Counted from the first letter of the stretch, positions 23,301 through 36,600 are shown. The stretch is DNA of 64,000 bases from Lunularia cruciata (GCA_948567375.1 OX419761.1:32118501-32182500), one strand, 5' to 3'. Notes: generated by a model from the letters alone, not told the origin. Numbers and translations: made by a program.

Positions 23301-25060
23301 GGTTCCATCATACAATCTACACCAACATTATGGATATAACTAACACTAACTACCTTTTCCCTAGATATGCAAAAGACAAGACAAAATGCATGAAGATGTT
23401 GACCCATCATTGAGAAGAGTAACTAAAGATGTACTATCCCAAGATGGAGATGCAAGAACTGAAGAGGAAAATCAATTTAGAAAGGAGACAATGAATTTGA
23501 TAAGAGAAGAAAGATTTCCAAAGTGAATTATAAGATCACACCTTCTCTTGCTACTTTCTCACAAGATTTAGCACAATATAGTGAATGGAAAATTGAGTCT
23601 ATAGAACCTCAAGAGAGATGCAAGATAGCAAAAATAAAAGCCCAAAATTTTGCAAAGATAAAGAAATAGAGAACCTTGTAGAACCTTGTAGAAGTAGAGA
23701 AGATGAAGACTAAGGTAGAGTAGATAATAAGAAAATAAGGTTTAAATTTGAGCAACCATGAATTAAAGAAAGGATTGCAAAATCAAAATGGTTTTACTTT
23801 ATGACTTTTGAATTAGCACAAGCAAACAGAAATACTTTTGATGAGATTAAGAGTATAATCACAATGCTATCATAGATAGATTTTCAGCCAAGTACAAATA
23901 GTGGTGGTAGTTGACTTATGTAATTGATCCAAAATTCCCGATCTCAGATTGTAGTAGCAATTGTAATGGTGACAATGATGATTTTGGCATGTAATGGTGA
24001 TAATGAGTATTGTAGATCACAGACTCACATGATAGTGCAGATTTAGTCATGTATTGGTGATAGTTAGTTTTGTACATCACAAGATGCAAAGATTATAAAT
24101 ATAAGATTGATGTGGTTTCCATCCATCCACTATGAAAGATTTTTGTTATTCTCCTATGTGCTAGTTGGCTCAAAGGCATTCAAGTTTGGTCCATGGAGTG
24201 TAGTAGTCAAATTTAGAAAAGCATGCTCTTTGGTCATCTTGGCAAGAAAAGAGATTGGTGTTTGATACGAACTCACCTCAAGTTTAAAAGCCTTTAACAA
24301 AAGAGTCCAAGTTCTTAGATCATGATGATATAGAATTCAAGAAGCAACCTCTCATACTTCTTATACTTGGGTCAATTGACCATGTAATTTATCAAAGCTT
24401 GCTCTTTCACAAGTATGCATGGTCTATGCAGCCTATGCTGTTTGCATGGCACAAGTGGCTTGCAGAGCATGAGCAACTTGCATGGGCTGCATTGACACTT
24501 GAAGAGCATTGTATGTATTAAAATTCTCTGTAGGAAGCTTGCTCTTTCATGAGTCCAGTTGTATTAAAATTCTACGTATCTTCTTTCACTCTAAAGCCAT
24601 GATGGAAGGAACTATTGAAAGCATCTAAATGGGAAAGTTATCCTAGTTATCTTGTAATTTAACCCCTTTCTTTGTTGGAAAGCTCCTTATTCTCTTCTTA
24701 TTCTCTTAAACAAAGCATGTAATAGTATTGGAAAATTATTGAGTTTATATTGCTGTACATGATAAACCATCATATAATATTATTGCTTTCTTTGAACTGT
24801 TACCCAAAGCAGAATGTCAAATGTCAATTATACAAAAAGTTTATAACAATTTTGTATCTTCTTGTTGGTGATTGCTCTTTGTCTTGGTGGGATATATTAG
24901 TATCGGGCATAAGCCTTGTTGCAATCTTGGCAACAGAAATATCCACATAGTAGGGTTTTTTTCAAGTATAGTTGGAACTGAAAATATTTGATAATTTTAT
25001 TCCATCAGAAAACTAAAGTTGAAATTGAAGTCAAAAGAATAATAAAAGAACTAGCTCAAT
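23301..25060. other. Degenerate sequence, no gene recognised
   Basis: Broken Lys/Glu-rich frames up to about 23890. At 23930-24130 a phrase (gtaatggtgataatgagt, gtattggtgatagttagt) is repeated with variation. No motif supports a function. Confidence 0.35.
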
Positions 25061-25318
25061 TATTTTATAATAGTGGTCTTCTTGTTCTAGACTTACAATT
25101 GTTATAGTAATTCTCTTACTTATTATGAGTATTTTTAGTTGCTCCTTATCATAAATCTTGCTTCTTGGGAAAATACAAGTGGAAGGACACTAACTCAACT
25201 ATTTTATAGTGGTCTTCTTGTTCTAGACCTACAACAGTTTCAATAATTTTCTTATGAGTAGTTTTAGTTGCTTCTCATCATAAAACTTGCTTCTTAGGAA
25301 AATACAAGTGGAAGGACC
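25061..25318. repeat. Tandem duplication of about 130 bp
   Basis: Units at about 25061-25190 and 25195-25318 share ttttatagtggtcttcttg, cttatgagta..tttagttgct and ggaaaatacaagtggaagga with scattered differences. Confidence 0.75.
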
Positions 25319-28300
25319 CATACATGATAAGCATATAATTTAACTAAATAGATCATATGCTCATGGGATATATAATATAAAAAGTTACACATGGTACAAA
25401 GTGAGAGTGTATAGAGGTATATATAAATACCTTAATGATTGTATATGTATATAAAAGAACACAAGTAGTAGACTATGTATGGAGACATTGATGTGCATTT
25501 TCAAAATGTTTGTAGAGGATCCTAATAAGAGAGAAAAGAACTATTTGTCCACATCCATAGTAGAGGGATCCAAAATGGGCTCACTTAAACACTCCACTAA
25601 ACTATCATAAGCGTCCATCCTATAATCTCTAAAAACATGACATAATTATGTTTTTGTATGCTAGCTCTAAATCTATCTAGAGGAGCTACAAAGAGATCTA
25701 ATGATGAGATGTGAGAGGTCCTAGGTACAAACTAAGAAGTATATCTAAGAGGTTTTATAGTAACATGTGGATGGTTCCTACAATAATGAAGAACATAACT
25801 ATCAACTATCAATATATCCCTAATTGATAAACCTAAGGATGTAAATGCACTATAGGATCTAGCTATTTAACCTCTATACTCATCAATGAACCCATCTCTC
25901 TCACCAAGGCATGCCATCAGCTGCACCTTGGTATGGACTCCACTAGGTAGAAAATCAGAATCCCACATCAACCAAAATAATTAATCAACCTCCTTTGAGC
26001 TACTAGTCCAAACTATAACCTCAAAGTGTGTCACACAATACTCCATAAACTCTAACTCTTGACTATGAAATATAAGATATACAGCTGCTTGCTCTATAAT
26101 AGCTCCCACCTTGACTCATGGTATGTCCACACCATTGCAAGACAAAAGGATGAGAATGTACCCTCATATCCACTAATAGCCAACATCCAAGACTAGAATC
26201 TTCCTCCTCAAATAAGTATAATGAATAAAATGAGGTATGAATGCTCTAGATAAGCTCATCCTCTCTCTCTCAGATTGCTCATTCTAGATACCTTGTCTCT
26301 CAAGCCATTGTCCTCTCTTGAAGCCATACAAATTCATGAGTGCTACCTCTAAAGAAAGGTGGAAGTGCAAGATGGTCCAAAGTGCATGATCTCTAAGGCA
26401 CAATATCCATATCACCTATCTTCACATAAGGCTCCTCCCTAAGTTCTCTCAAAAGTCAATGTAGTTTATGTAGACACCAAAGCATGTGTAGCATAAGTGG
26501 CTTGCCAAGTAGAGGCAATATGAGTAGTTGTAGTTTATATACCTCTAGTATGAGCCTCATGAGAGTCCATCCTTATCCCACATAAGGCATGAGTCCCCAT
26601 CTACACAACAATATATGGGTATCTCCTAGCCTATATCCCACTAATATGAACCTCTACATCCATGGTTTGTGTCTCTACATGTGACCTATATGGATCTTCA
26701 TACTTGCAAACAAAAGTACTTGAATCCTCATAAGCTCCCTCTAGCTCAATCCTCAACTCATCTAGAGAACTCTGAGTAGTAGCTAGCTCATACTTAGTCC
26801 TCTCCAACGTCTCTATAGTATCTTTAAACTATATTATGTAATGAGTCTCTTGCACTCTATATCCCTCAAGAGTCAACTCTTGTTATGCCACAATAATGTC
26901 TAACTCTGCCAATTTCTAGTACTCTCTTCAATACTAAAATACATCTCCTTCTCTACTAGTAAACTCTCTCTCTTTCAATAATAAAGTGCCCCTTGGCTCT
27001 TATATGCCCCTCCTTCTATGCTAGTCTACTCTCATGCTCAATAAAAAAGTGCTCCTCTACTTTGATATGGCCTTCTCTCCAGAAATCTCCTCTCATGCTC
27101 ACTAAGAAGGCACCCCCTATCACCAAGAAGGCATTCATGAGTCATAATCCTACTCTCTCTTCCTCTACTCTCACTCTCAACAAAACTATGCTCCATCCTT
27201 CCCACATATGGTGGTGTCTTCTTTCAAGTCCTAGTGAAAAATATGGCACTACACATATCTCCTTTTCACCATCTACTCTCCCACCTTCTAATGGGTCATG
27301 AATATAAGTATCCTCTAATGGGGGATCATCCTCTGGATGGTGACCTATGCACAATCCCACCCTTTACAAAATGAGTTAAAACCATTACAAAAAGCTACTT
27401 TCCAACCCAAACTAGCAATATAAAACAAATTATAAACAAAACCAAGTATGTACATTGAAAGAGAAAAAATTTCTAATACAAACCCACCATAAAATAATTA
27501 ATAACCTAAACCAAGTATATACATTGCACAAGAAATTTTTTTATCACAAACACCCATAAAAAACTTATAACCAAAACCAAGTGTATACATTGCACAAGCA
27601 ATTTATCTATCACAAAAGAACCTTTTATTATATATGAGTACATGGGAAGTACAAGCCAAGAAAACTCTAATGCAAAGAAAACTTAGAGTTTTTAAAGCTA
27701 AGGTATAACAAAATTATCACTCACCCTCCTCTACATGCTCATACTCCTTTCTATCATGGACATAGATCTCATCCTCCTCACCTGTTCTCATGTACCCTCC
27801 TCCTCTCCAATAAACCCTCTCTTCATGAACAAGTGAGTGAAGAACTGTCCTAGAAATATAGCCATGAAGTGGCGGCCATTCAGATGGTAAAACTGCCTAT
27901 GTATAACCACCAATTCCTACCTAAGAGCTTGTGACATCATCTTTACACAATCAAAATCCTTCATTGTAGATGTAGCCATCTTTGTCTTCATTTCCAAGAT
28001 GTTATTCACATGAACCGCCTTTGCAACCGGCTTCCTAGAAGGAATGAGGAGAGAAAAAATAATCTAAAAGAATGGTCTAAAGGCCAGATATGCATAATAG
28101 AATACCAAATAACTCCTTGATGTTTACCTCTAATGGGAAACCAATCTTCCACCAAACTATGTGACATTGTACTCTTCCTTCCAATTCTCCACCTTTGCAA
28201 TAATGCTTCCCTTATAATTGGTGGAGGAAAAGTGAGATGGTGGTCACCAACTATCCTAGAGTGAGTATGCTTGTCATATGTACTTGCAAACTCTATGCAA

Positions 28301-29333
28301 GATGGCAACTTTACAAACAACCAACAATCAAACATTGAGACAAACAAGTGACATAAGAAGAAGAACACACTAGTTACATAAGGTGAAGAACAAATATAAT
28401 AAAGAAATAATAAAAGGAGTGACAATAAAGTAAATAAAAATCTGATCATGTTTACTAGCTTCTTTCAAACATCTTACTTTGAAGAACTATGGTCTAAATA
28501 GGTTATTGTAGATGCTCATGTAAAACTCATTATGTATTAATAACAAATGATTAATATGTAGCGTCCAAGAGCTAAGAAGGAGAACCTTGACTGATTGAAT
28601 GTGACATTTGCAAAAAATATGAATACTCAATAAGAAAATGCACCACTTTGAAGAACTATGCCTGTTTTTGTAGATGCTCATGTGCAAGTGACTATACACA
28701 CAATTGCAACTGCTAGCCCTACATGCAGCCTATGGCAACTGCATAAACCATGCTTGTTGCATAGGCCACACAATCCTCTTTGGTTGTGTGGTTGGCTTAG
28801 GCTACATGTAGGGTTAGTGCAGCCTGCACTGGATAAGGTTAGGCAAGCATGGGTTGCACAACTTGCACAACTTGCACAATTGGTTGTTGGCAACTAATGA
28901 TTGAGGAGTGAAATCACATTTAAGAATTAAAAAATTTAGAAATAAAAAACTTATATGTATTCCCAAAATTACTAACATGGAGTTTGGGGTATTGGATGCC
29001 AATTGCAATTGTGAGTCCCAATACATCAAGATCAATCTCACAAATCGCATTCACAAAACTCTTGACCTAATGCTTATCTAGCCAACTCTAGTTTATAACC
29101 CTCATGGCATATAAAAGCATGTGATATTTTATGAGGAAAGGAACCTCTTGAGTCTCTTCTATGTTATCCTCCTCCACAATTTTATCATAAATGCCATTGC
29201 CATTTTGTGCTTTCTGCAACTTGCTCTACTCTTGCTCTTGGCTCTTTTGAATTAGCCACTCTCTAATTGCTCTTCTAACCCACTCTCCCACTTTTTTATT
29301 GCCCACACCCACATAGGTTGCCACAGTTGCCAT
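25319..29333. other. Degenerate sequence, no gene recognised
   Basis: Short open stretches carry no recognisable motif. A phrase (tttgaagaactatg…gtagatgctcatgt) is directly repeated at about 28482 and 28649. At about 28700-28815 nested inverted repeats (ccctacatgcagcct / aggctacatgtaggg; ccacacaa / ttgtgtgg) form a small foldback. Confidence 0.35.
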
Positions 29334-29692
29334 AGGTTGGGTCAAGATAAGATCACATGCTTAGTGGAATATGCCTATGTGGATAGATATTCCTTTATAA
29401 TTTTTGACTTTACTTGACTTTTAGCTTGGTAACTTGAGTTACTTTGGTAAATAGTAACTTTAGTGCATAACTAATTCACAAGTATATAAATAAGGAGTGA
29501 GGAGGTACTCATCATCCTTTCATTTGCAACTATCTCTCTCTCATTGAGTTCTCTAGTGAGCAATGTCTTGAGTCTTGGAGTGTTAGCCTTGGAGAAGTAT
29601 GATGGAGTTGGAGTTCCTTGCCTTCTTAGTTCATGGTGCGCTACCATAATAGCCATCAGAGGTTCATCCTAAGTGAGAGACATGCCGTCTCA
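29334..29692 (-). repeat. Truncated family B LTR
   Basis: The minus strand matches the first part of the family B LTR seen at 52953 (ggcatgtctctcacttagg … gatcttatcttgacccaacc). The rest of the LTR is missing. It lies just outside the family A nest. Confidence 0.7.
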
Positions 29693-29902
29693 TAGTTCTT
29701 TCTACACTCTTCTCTATCTTAAACTCCCTTCTTTTAGAAAACTCCTATCTTTTCTATTCTTTGATAGTATATTCTCTTCTTCTTTCCTACTTCAATCCCT
29801 CTATCAACCTCCTAATTTACTTCTCAACTTGCCTTATGCCTTCTATTCAAAAGCTTTCCCTTTTTTTTACATCTTGTTTTGAAACCTGCTCTGCCTAAAC
29901 TC

Positions 29903-29958
29903 TCTATTTCTCTCCTTGGTCTTGGTCTATAAAAGACCAAGACCAAGGAGAGAAATAG
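29903..29958. repeat. Perfect palindrome at the LTR end of the old family A element
   Basis: Arms 29903-29928 and 29933-29958 are exact reverse complements (26 bp) with the 4-nt loop ataa. The right arm is the end of the family A LTR in minus orientation; the left arm is the same LTR end in plus orientation, so two LTR tails meet head to head. Confidence 0.85.
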
Positions 29959-30353
29959 AAGAATGAAAACTCACATTGAGACACTTGAATGTGGGAAAAC
30001 TCCAAATGCCTAGCATGAGCTTTGGCTTTAGTATTTATAGGTAGCATACAAGGCCCTTGAGAAGCTTCTCAAGAAGCTTCCTCAAGCCACTTTCTTAGAG
30101 TGCAAGCCAAGTTAACTAAGAAGCTTCTCAAGAAGCTTCCTTGTAGAAGCCGCCTACTTGGCATGCAATCTAAGCTAGTTGGAAGCTTATAGAAGCTTCC
30201 TTCTAGAAGCTACTTACTTGAGTTGCAAGCTAAGCTAGCCAAGAAGCTTGCCAAGAAGCTTCCTAGATACTTATGGAATATTCTAGGCTAATTTGTCTTA
30301 TGTGCTACTTTGTAAGCCCGACTAACTTTGTTGCTAAACTCCATATTGTTATA
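29928..30353 (-). repeat. 3' LTR of the old family A element
   Basis: About 426 bp, ending (plus strand) attgttata where the young LTR gives attgttaca. It carries the AAGCTT-rich short repeats typical of the family. The polypurine tract is the adjacent 30354-30374 on the minus strand. Confidence 0.85.
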
Positions 30354-32084
30354 TATTCTCCCGCCGCTAGTTGGTGACGTCCTCTTTGCTAGTGAAGCTT
30401 CAAATTCCTGGATGGCGGTCTGTGCATTATGGAGGTGAGAAAGAAGTTCCCATGTGGCATCATGAAGGGGATACCCTTTCCAAAGGACCTTGTACTCCAT
30501 ATGTTGGCAACGGTCTTGTTGAATATGACGATGCGCAAGGATACAATCAACTTTGTACTCCTCATGATCATTGATAGGGACAGGAAGAGGGGGAGGTTGG
30601 ACTTGAGAGGAAAAGGAAGAGGGGTTAGGAACAAAAGGTTTCAACTTGGAAACATGAAAGACAAGATGGATATGCATGTGACAAGGAAAGGCAAGTTGAT
30701 AAGCAACAGGAGAGACATTTGGATGATATTAAAGGGTCCTATCCAATTAGGTGCAAGTTTACTAACTTAGGTATCAAGTGAGAGAGGGAGGTTACTAGAG
30801 GATAGCATGACTTTATCACTGACTTCAAAGGTGAGATCACGACAATGGTGGTCTGCATATTGTTTTTGGTGATTCTGAGCAACAAGGAGGTGAGACTTGG
30901 CTTGTTGGAGAGATTGGGATATAGTGGTCAAGAATGTGGAAGTATGAGGAACTTGAGATGGAGGGGGAGCAAGAAGAGAATCTGGAACAAGCGGATCTTG
31001 GCCAAAATTGAGAAAGAAAGGAGAAAATCCGGTGCTTTGCTATTTGGAATTGTTGTAGGCAAATTCTGCAGCTGCAAGACATTCATCTCAATTGGTATGG
31101 TGGACATTGACAAAGGCACGCAACATATCCTCCAATGTACGATTTGCACATTTGGTTTGTCCATTAGTTTGAGGATGATAGGCTATGGACAAAGCAAGCT
31201 TGGTGTTGAGTATTTGGAAGAGTGCTTGCCAAAACTTCCTAGTAAATCAAGGATCATGGTCGGAGATGAGTACATGTGGCATCTCATGATGCTTGAAGAC
31301 ATTGTTGAAGTAGATTTATGCTAAGGTTGGAGCATCCACATTATCATAGGTTGGTGCCAAGTGGATTTGCTTACTAAGCTTATCCACAAACACCACAATT
31401 GCGGTGTGTCCTTGTTTTTTATCTTTGGCACGGATGTGATGAGATCCAAGCTCACATGCTCCTAACAAGCAGATGGAATGGTGAGTGGTTGAAGGAGTCC
31501 ACTCTGCTTCTGGTTGCTGGCCTTGTTACGTTGGCAACTCTCACATGATTGGACAAATTCTCAAACATCGTGTGTCATGTTGGGCCACCACCATTGACAT
31601 TAGAGGGTACCCAAGGTCTTGTCCACACCCATGTGACCAGCAATGGGTAAATCATGGGCTTCTTGAAGGCGCACAAGTCGAAGATCACCTTTAGTTGGAA
31701 CATAGATCCGATCCTCATGGAATAAAAGGACCTCCTTGATGGATAAGGTGTTGTACTCCTTATTGCATGCCGTAAGGCAACCATGTATCATTTGGAAGAA
31801 GTGATCTTGGTGTAGAGCTGACTGAAACTTGTTTTGGACCTTGGAATTAACTGACACTATTGAAATTGCTACTGTGATGAGAGGAAGCAACTTCAAATCA
31901 GGTCATCATGATAAAGCATCAGGGATGACATGGAACCAACCTGGTTTGTACTCAAGTTTGATGTCATACAATTGGAGTTGTTCTTCCCATCGATGATGTA
32001 GACTCTTCATGTGTTCCAAGTGTAAGGTCTGCAACAATAGTTTGTGATCAATTCACATGATCACGTGTTTCCCAAGAGGTAATG
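30354..32084 (-). pseudogene. Integrase and chromodomain of the old family A element
   Basis: The minus-strand stretch 30288-30677 contains HIHLVFHVSKLKPFVPN and the chromodomain EYKVDCILAHRHIQ…EYKVLWKGYPLHDATWE. Stretches 30837-31164 and 31575-31896 match the integrase zinc-binding and N-terminal parts (RLQEAHDLPIAGHMGVDKTL). Frames are broken by stops and small indels, so it is inactive. The segment ends at the target site taatg (32080-32084). Confidence 0.85.
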
Positions 32085-32508
32085 TGTAACAATATGGAGT
32101 TTAGTGATGAAGTTAGTCGGGCTTACGAAATAGAGAATAAGCCAAAATAGCCTAGAATATTCTAGAAGCATCTAAGAAGCTTCTTAGGAAGCTTCCCAAC
32201 TAGTTAACTTGCGCCCTAAGCAGGTAGCTTCTAGAAGGAAGCTTCTAGAAGCTTCTAACTAGCTTAGCTTGCACGCCAAGTAGGCGGCTTCTAGAAGGAA
32301 GCTTCTTGAGAAGCTTCCTAGTTAACTTGGCTTGCACTCCAAGAAAGCGGCTCAAGGAAGCTTCTTGAGAAGCTTCAAGGGTCTTGTATGCTACCTATAA
32401 ATACGAAGGCCGAAGCTCATGCTAGGCATTCGGAGTTTTCCCTCATTTCAAGTGTCCCAATGTGAGTTTCCATTCTCCTATTTCTCTCCTAGGTTTTGGT
32501 CTTTTACA
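32085..32508 (+). repeat. 5' LTR of the young chromovirus
   Basis: 424 bp, TGTAACAATATGG…TCTTTTACA. The middle contains many short inverted AAGCTTC/GAAGCTT repeats that could form stem-loops in the RNA. A TATA-like tataaatac (about 32395) lies some 110 bp before the LTR end, so transcription probably starts shortly after it. It is 11 nt longer than the 3' LTR, mainly because of one extra ctagaagcttc-type repeat. Confidence 0.9.
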
Positions 32509-32509
32509 T

Positions 32510-32521
32510 TGGTATCAGAGC
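32510..32521 (+). promoter_or_regulatory. Primer binding site, initiator tRNA-Met
   Basis: TGGTATCAGAGC lies one base after the 5' LTR end and is the complement of the plant initiator tRNA-Met 3' end. Confidence 0.95.
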
Positions 32522-32779
32522 AGGAATGGGATGGATGGAATTTATGGACCACCAAATCCACTTCCGCCAAACCATTGGGACTTTCATGTCCAGATATTAC
32601 CAAAGCATCGTTTCACACAATTCATCACCTCGTGCTTTGGGCAGGATTTTCTACATATGATCACCGTGTCAGAGGAACCCTTGATACTTCCAGTTGTAAC
32701 TTATGGAGAACGGTGGACGTGTTGTATCTACGTGTTAATCAACTAGATAAATTGCAGGTAGTGGAATAGAGTAGTAGCG

Positions 32780-32935
32780 ATGGCGGCAATACCGGATGTT
32801 ATCCTTGCAATGCAACAACAAATCGAGCATCTTACTCGATTGTTGGATGAACGAGACCAGCAACGACGAGAACAGATAGACAGAGCGCCAGTTCGAGATG
32901 GAGAAGATCGCATTCGATTTCCAAAAACCCAAGGT
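32780..32935 (+). other. Short frame upstream of gag, probable frameshifted gag N-terminus
   Basis: An ATG at 32780 opens 51 codons encoding a Gln/Arg-rich, coiled-coil-like peptide (MQQQIEHLTRLLDERDQQ) and stops after overlapping the start of gag in another frame. It looks like the natural N-terminus of gag separated by a one-base shift. It could also be a real upstream ORF. A family alignment would decide. Confidence 0.5.
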
Positions 32936-33680
32936 GTTTGAAGGCAAGAATCTTCCAGGCACAGTGGAGAATTTTGTGTTTGACTGTGAACGTTACTTTG
33001 AAGCCACCAATCTTCAAGACGAACGGAAACAAATTCTCTTGGCTTCTAGCCAATTGGATGGAGTGGCAAAACTTTGGTGGCGATTCCGAGTAGAAAGAGC
33101 TGAACGACAAATTGTTACACCAATTTTTACATGGGCAGAATTCAAGGATGCAATACTTGGTCAATTTCAAACTATAAATGCCACCCGAGCTGCACGAGAT
33201 AAATTGGCAGAGTTGAGGCAGATTGGCTCAGTGAGAAGCTACATCACACAATTTCAGAATATCATCATGCAAATTCTAGATATCCAAGAAGGTGAAGTTC
33301 TGGATCGATTTGTGCGAGGATTGAAGTCACGAACCAGATTGGAGGTGACCATGCGAGAGCCACAGAATGTAGAACAAGCCATGCAATTGGCTGAGCATTT
33401 TGATTCCTTAGTTGCAACAACTTGGTCTCGACCTCGACCTACACAAAACCCACCAGTACCACGAGTGGAAGAACCGGTACCAATGGAGATTGATGCTATC
33501 CAGCAAAGACCACTTGGCACAGCAGATAAAGAAAGATTACGACAAAATGGAGGTTGTTCTTATTGTCGCCAGTTGGGGCATCGCATTGCTGAATGTCCAC
33601 TCAAGAATGGACGACCTCGACAAGTTGCCCAAGTAGAGGTTGTGGAGCGGAATGATCCGGGAAACGAGGAATCCCAGTAG
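32898..33680 (+). CDS. Gag polyprotein of the young chromovirus
   Basis: 260 residues. The central part (about 25-165) is a retrotransposon gag capsid domain ([38 protein letters not shown]). A CCHC zinc knuckle, [15 protein letters not shown], lies at about residues 222-236 and binds element RNA. Gag ends in TAG at 33678-33680; the old copy near 48345 has the same stop at the same place, so the stop is ancestral. Pol continues in the -1 frame across it. The annotated start is the first ATG of the frame; see the upstream frame for a possible lost N-terminus. Confidence 0.85.
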   Translation: MEKIAFDFQKPKVFEGKNLPGTVENFVFDCERYFEATNLQDERKQILLASSQLDGVAKLWWRFRVERAERQIVTPIFTWAEFKDAILGQFQTINATRAARDKLAELRQIGSVRSYITQFQNIIMQILDIQEGEVLDRFVRGLKSRTRLEVTMREPQNVEQAMQLAEHFDSLVATTWSRPRPTQNPPVPRVEEPVPMEIDAIQQRPLGTADKERLRQNGGCSYCRQLGHRIAECPLKNGRPRQVAQVEVVERNDPGNEESQ

Positions 33681-36600
33681 GAGATTTTGAGCCGCCTACT
33701 GGGAGCTTGATTAGTTCCAATGGGATTGAAGGCTCGACCTATGCAAGTTTGCTTCACTTGCAAGGTATGATATCTAATCGGGGTTGTAGAATTTTGGTTG
33801 ATTCTAGAAGTTCAGAGAATTGCATGTCTATGCAAGTAGCAAAGGAATTGGGTATTCCTATCAAGCCAGTGATTGGAAGTAGTTTGATGATGGCGGATGG
33901 TAGAAAGGGTTCTGCATTCCGCACCTTGCATCCCGTTACCTTCAAGATTGGGAAGGAGTATTTGGAGTGTATAAGGTTTGTAGTGGCACCTCTACACTAT
34001 GATATCATTCTAGGTCTACCTTGGCTTGAATGTCATAAGGTTCAATTTGATTGGACCCGACACCAAATTCAAGTACAACACCAAGGTAGGAATTTCCGAT
34101 TAGGTTGTCTGGCACCTCTGAGTAAGACACCTAAGAATAGTCAGTCCCAAGATGGGAAGTTTGTCGAGAAGGTAGCCATAGAGCGAATCTGGAAGGGAGA
34201 TGAGTCCCAAGATGGGAAGTTTGCCAGGAAGGCAACCATGGAGCAAGCTTGGAAGAGAGATGAGTCCCTAGAAGGGAAGTTTGTGAATGAAGCAGCCATA
34301 GAGCAAGCTTTGGAGGACGATAAGTCTATATTCGCGGTGTGGATCAAGCCGGTTGCACAAGAACAATCTGAGGAGGGCCAAGTGCCGCATCAAGCAATGG
34401 TTGATCGGATAGTTCAGGAGTTTGCAGATGTGTTTCCGGATGATCTGCCAAAGGGATTACCCTCCGATCGAGGTATGCCCTTCAAGATCGAGTTATTGCC
34501 AGGGAGTACTCCAGTGAGTAGACCAATCTATCGGCTCTCACCAAAGGAGTTGGAGGAGTTGCGAACAACACTTTCAGAGTTGTTGGAGAAGGATTTCATA
34601 CAACATAGTACCTCTCCGTGGGGAGCACCGGTACTATTTGTTCCAAAGAAGGATGGAGGACTTCGTTTCTGTATTGATTACCGTGGGCTCAATAAGCAAA
34701 CCGTGAAGAATGCATATCCCTTGCCTCGGATCGATGACCTGCTTGATCAACTAAGTGGAGCACGCTACTTTTCCAAGTTGGATCTTCGTAGCGGCTATTG
34801 GCAAATTCCTATTGAAGGAGAGGACATGCAAAAGACAGCTTTTCGCACAAGGTATGGACATTTTGAGTGGAGAGTTCTACCTTTCGGACTCACTAATACT
34901 CCAGCAGTCTTCATGGATCAGATGCATCGAGTGTGGGAGGGACTATTGGATCAGTCCGTGGTGGTGTTCTTAGATGATATCTTAATCTATAGTAGGACAG
35001 AGGCAGAACATGTGAATCATGTGCGAGAAGTCCTAAGACGACTACGACAGTGGAAATTTTACTGCAAGAAGTCAAAGTGTGCTTTTTGGCAGAAGGAGGT
35101 TACCTTCTTGGGTCATAAGATCTCATCAGAGGGGATCAAGATGGAAGAAGAGAAGATCAAGGCCATTACTGATTGGCCTACCCCAAAGGATGCTATAGAA
35201 GTACGAGCATTCAATGGATTGGCCAGTTTTTACCGACGGTTCATCCACTATTATGCTCATGTGGCTGCACCATTGACTGACCTCTTGGGAAAGAACTCAA
35301 GCTTCCAGTGGACCACCAAGCATGAAGAAGCATTCCAGAAGTTAAAGCATATGGTGTCTTCAAGACCCATTCTTCAACCATATGATCCTCAACTACCTTG
35401 TGTGGTTGATTTTGATGCTTCTAACTTTGCAATTGGAGCTGTGTTGCAACAAGAATTTCCAGATGGACTACATCCGATTGCCTTTGTGTCTCGCCAACTA
35501 AATACAGTGGAAAGAAATTACTCTGCTTGAGATCGGGAACAACTTGCAATGGTATATGCCACCAAGGTATGGAGGCATTATCTCTTGGGGAAACAAGTGA
35601 TCATGCGAACTGATCACAAGCCATTGTTGTAGACCTTACACTTGGAGCACATGAAGAGCCGGCATCATCGATGGGAAGAGCAACTCCAATTGTTTGACAT
35701 CAAACTTGAGTACAAACCAGGTCGGTTCCATGTCATTCCCGATGCTCTATCACGACGACCTGATTTGAAGGATCTTCCTTTCATCACGGCGGCAATTACA
35801 ACGGTGTCCATTGACCCTAAGGTCCACAATGAGTTTCAATCAGCTCTACGACAAGATCCCTTCTTCCAAATGGTACATGGTCGTCTGACAGCATGCAACA
35901 AGGAGTACAACACCTTCTCCTTCAAGGAAGGCCTTTTATTCCATGCAAACCAGATCTATGTTCCAGCCAAAGGTGATCTTCGACTTGTGCGCCTTCAAGA
36001 AGCCCATGATTTACCAATAGCTGGTCATATGGGAGTGGACAAGACCTTGGGCACCCTCCAACGCCAATGGTGGTGGCCCAACATGACACGAGATATTCAA
36101 GACTTTGTCCAATCATGTGAGAGTTGCCAACGGAACAAGGCCAGCAACCAGAAGCCGAGTGGACTCCTTCAACCACTCGCCATTCCATCCGCTCGTTGGG
36201 AGCATGTGAGCTTGGATCTCATCACATCCTTGCCAAAGACAAAACAAGGACACACCGCCATCGTGGTGTTTGTGGATAAGCTTAGTAAGCAAATCCACTT
36301 GGCACCAACCTGTGATACCGTGGATGCTCCAACCTTAGCGCAAATCTACTTCGACATTGTCTTCAAGCATCATGGGATGCCACGTGTACTCATCTCCGAC
36401 CGTGATCCTCGATTTATCGGGAAGTTTTGGCAAACACTCTTCCAGATACTCGGCACCAAGCTTGCTTTGTCCACGGCCTATCATCCTCAAACTGATGGAC
36501 AAACCGAACGCGCCAATCGTACATTGGAGGATATGTTGCGGGCCTTTGTCAATGTCCACCATACCAACTGGGATGAATGTCTCGCACCTGCAGAATTTGC

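Noticed and set aside
28006-28449. A 147-codon minus-strand open stretch.
   Set aside because: Rich in Leu, Phe and Ser from a T/A-rich strand, no domain, no homologous repeat in the window; likely chance.
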